Shown here piece after piece: positions 63,502 to 64,000 of a stretch of 64,000 nucleotides of DNA (its first letter is position 1; each line of letters begins with the position of its first letter). The notes below the pieces were generated by a model. The model saw only the letters and a list, made by a program, of their open reading frames with translations. It was not told the DNA's origin and made no database searches. The position numbers and the translations under genes were made by a program. Source of the stretch: Ctena decussata (Eukaryota > Mollusca > Bivalvia > Lucinida > Lucinidae); the NCBI GenBank assembly GCA_963989385.1, contig OZ022506.1, positions 9,877,841-9,941,840 of the forward strand. The letters run 5' to 3'.

Positions 63502-64000
63502 ACAAGCAAATTCAACGAATTTATGTCCCCCGCCTTGGAAACTAGGTCTCCACTGTATATACAATTAGTGTTTGAGCTGGAAAAGCGGCTAAGTTTAAAA
63601 TGTGAAAAAAGTAATAAAAAAAATAATGTGAGGATTATATCCAAACCACATGCATATCTTCAGACCATGATCGAAACACTTGTGAAATTTCAAAGGAATC
63701 GGCATAAAACTGTAGGAGGAGTTGCACACACAAGGTACCCACTATCTATTCACTTTGATAGTAAAAATGTATGAAAAATGGCTAAGTTCAATTTGCAAAA
63801 AAGTAATAAAAAATAATGTGAGGATTATATCCAAACCACATGCATATCTTCAGACCATGATCAAAACACCTGTGAAGTTTCAAAGGAATCGGCATAAAAC
63901 TGTAGGAGGAGTTGCGCACACAAGGTACCCACTATCTGGTCACTATGATAGTAAAAACGCCTAAAAAATGACTAAGTTCAACTTGTGGAAAAAGTGACAA
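63502..64000 (+). mobile_element. Satellite-cored element, family H, cut by window end
   Basis: Left end ACAAGCAAATTCAACGAATTT (stem AAATTC/GAATTT), then ATGTCCCCCGCC. Array units of about 190 bp follow, with AATAATGTGAGGATTATATC at about 63623 and 63813 and GGCATAAAACTGTAGGAGGA. The right terminus should lie beyond 64000. By the pattern it would contain GGGGGACAT followed by A-rich sequence. Confidence 0.78.

Overview
This window is animal nuclear DNA, most likely from a bivalve mollusc. That placement is inferred from the repeat style: satellite-cored elements, tRNA-derived SINEs and an L1/Tx1-like LINE. No species can be named. There are no bacterial operons and coding density is very low. 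One cellular gene is supported, GATB, the mitochondrial glutamyl-tRNA(Gln) amidotransferase subunit B. It lies on the minus strand. Ten consecutive GT-AG exons run from 61165 down to the stop codon at 9455. They total 1338 nt (445 residues plus stop) spread over 51.7 kb. The exon(s) for the targeting peptide and extreme N-terminus were not found and probably lie beyond 64000.

Layout. Positions 1 to about 6700, downstream of GATB, are an 81-bp satellite. About 6700 to 9454 is AT-rich 3' flank with foldbacks and a MITE. The 17.1-kb intron between 9584 and 26723 is filled with tandem-repeat-cored elements, several nested. From 26.7 to 35.4 kb there are five short exons among MITEs, a SINE with perfect target duplications, another cored element and very large foldbacks. 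The 18.1-kb intron between 35440 and 53489 holds an L1-like LINE insertion bounded by a 15-17 bp duplication (37089-37105 and 44563-44579), a composite of cored elements (44.6-51.9 kb) and a 39-bp minisatellite. From 53.5 to 61.2 kb there are four more exons among repeats. The window ends inside another cored element.

Main result. At least ten left termini, most with unrelated internal sequence, share one architecture on the plus strand. It starts with ACAAGA or a close variant, followed by a short perfect hairpin whose stem differs between families. Next come a subterminal inverted repeat, an array of roughly 140-440 bp monomers, a GACG/GACR-rich stretch, and the inverted partner of the subterminal repeat inside a second hairpin, ending at an A-run. 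Read on the minus strand this resembles Helentron-associated (HINE/DINE-1/pearl-like) non-autonomous elements: a 5' subterminal repeat and a 3' terminal hairpin, inserted in T-runs. All recognised copies point the same way. Empty sites can be inferred for four nested insertions, and each fits insertion into an A-run with a net gain of two A. Six of the families carry different spacings of the nuclear-receptor half-site AGGTCA/TGACCT.
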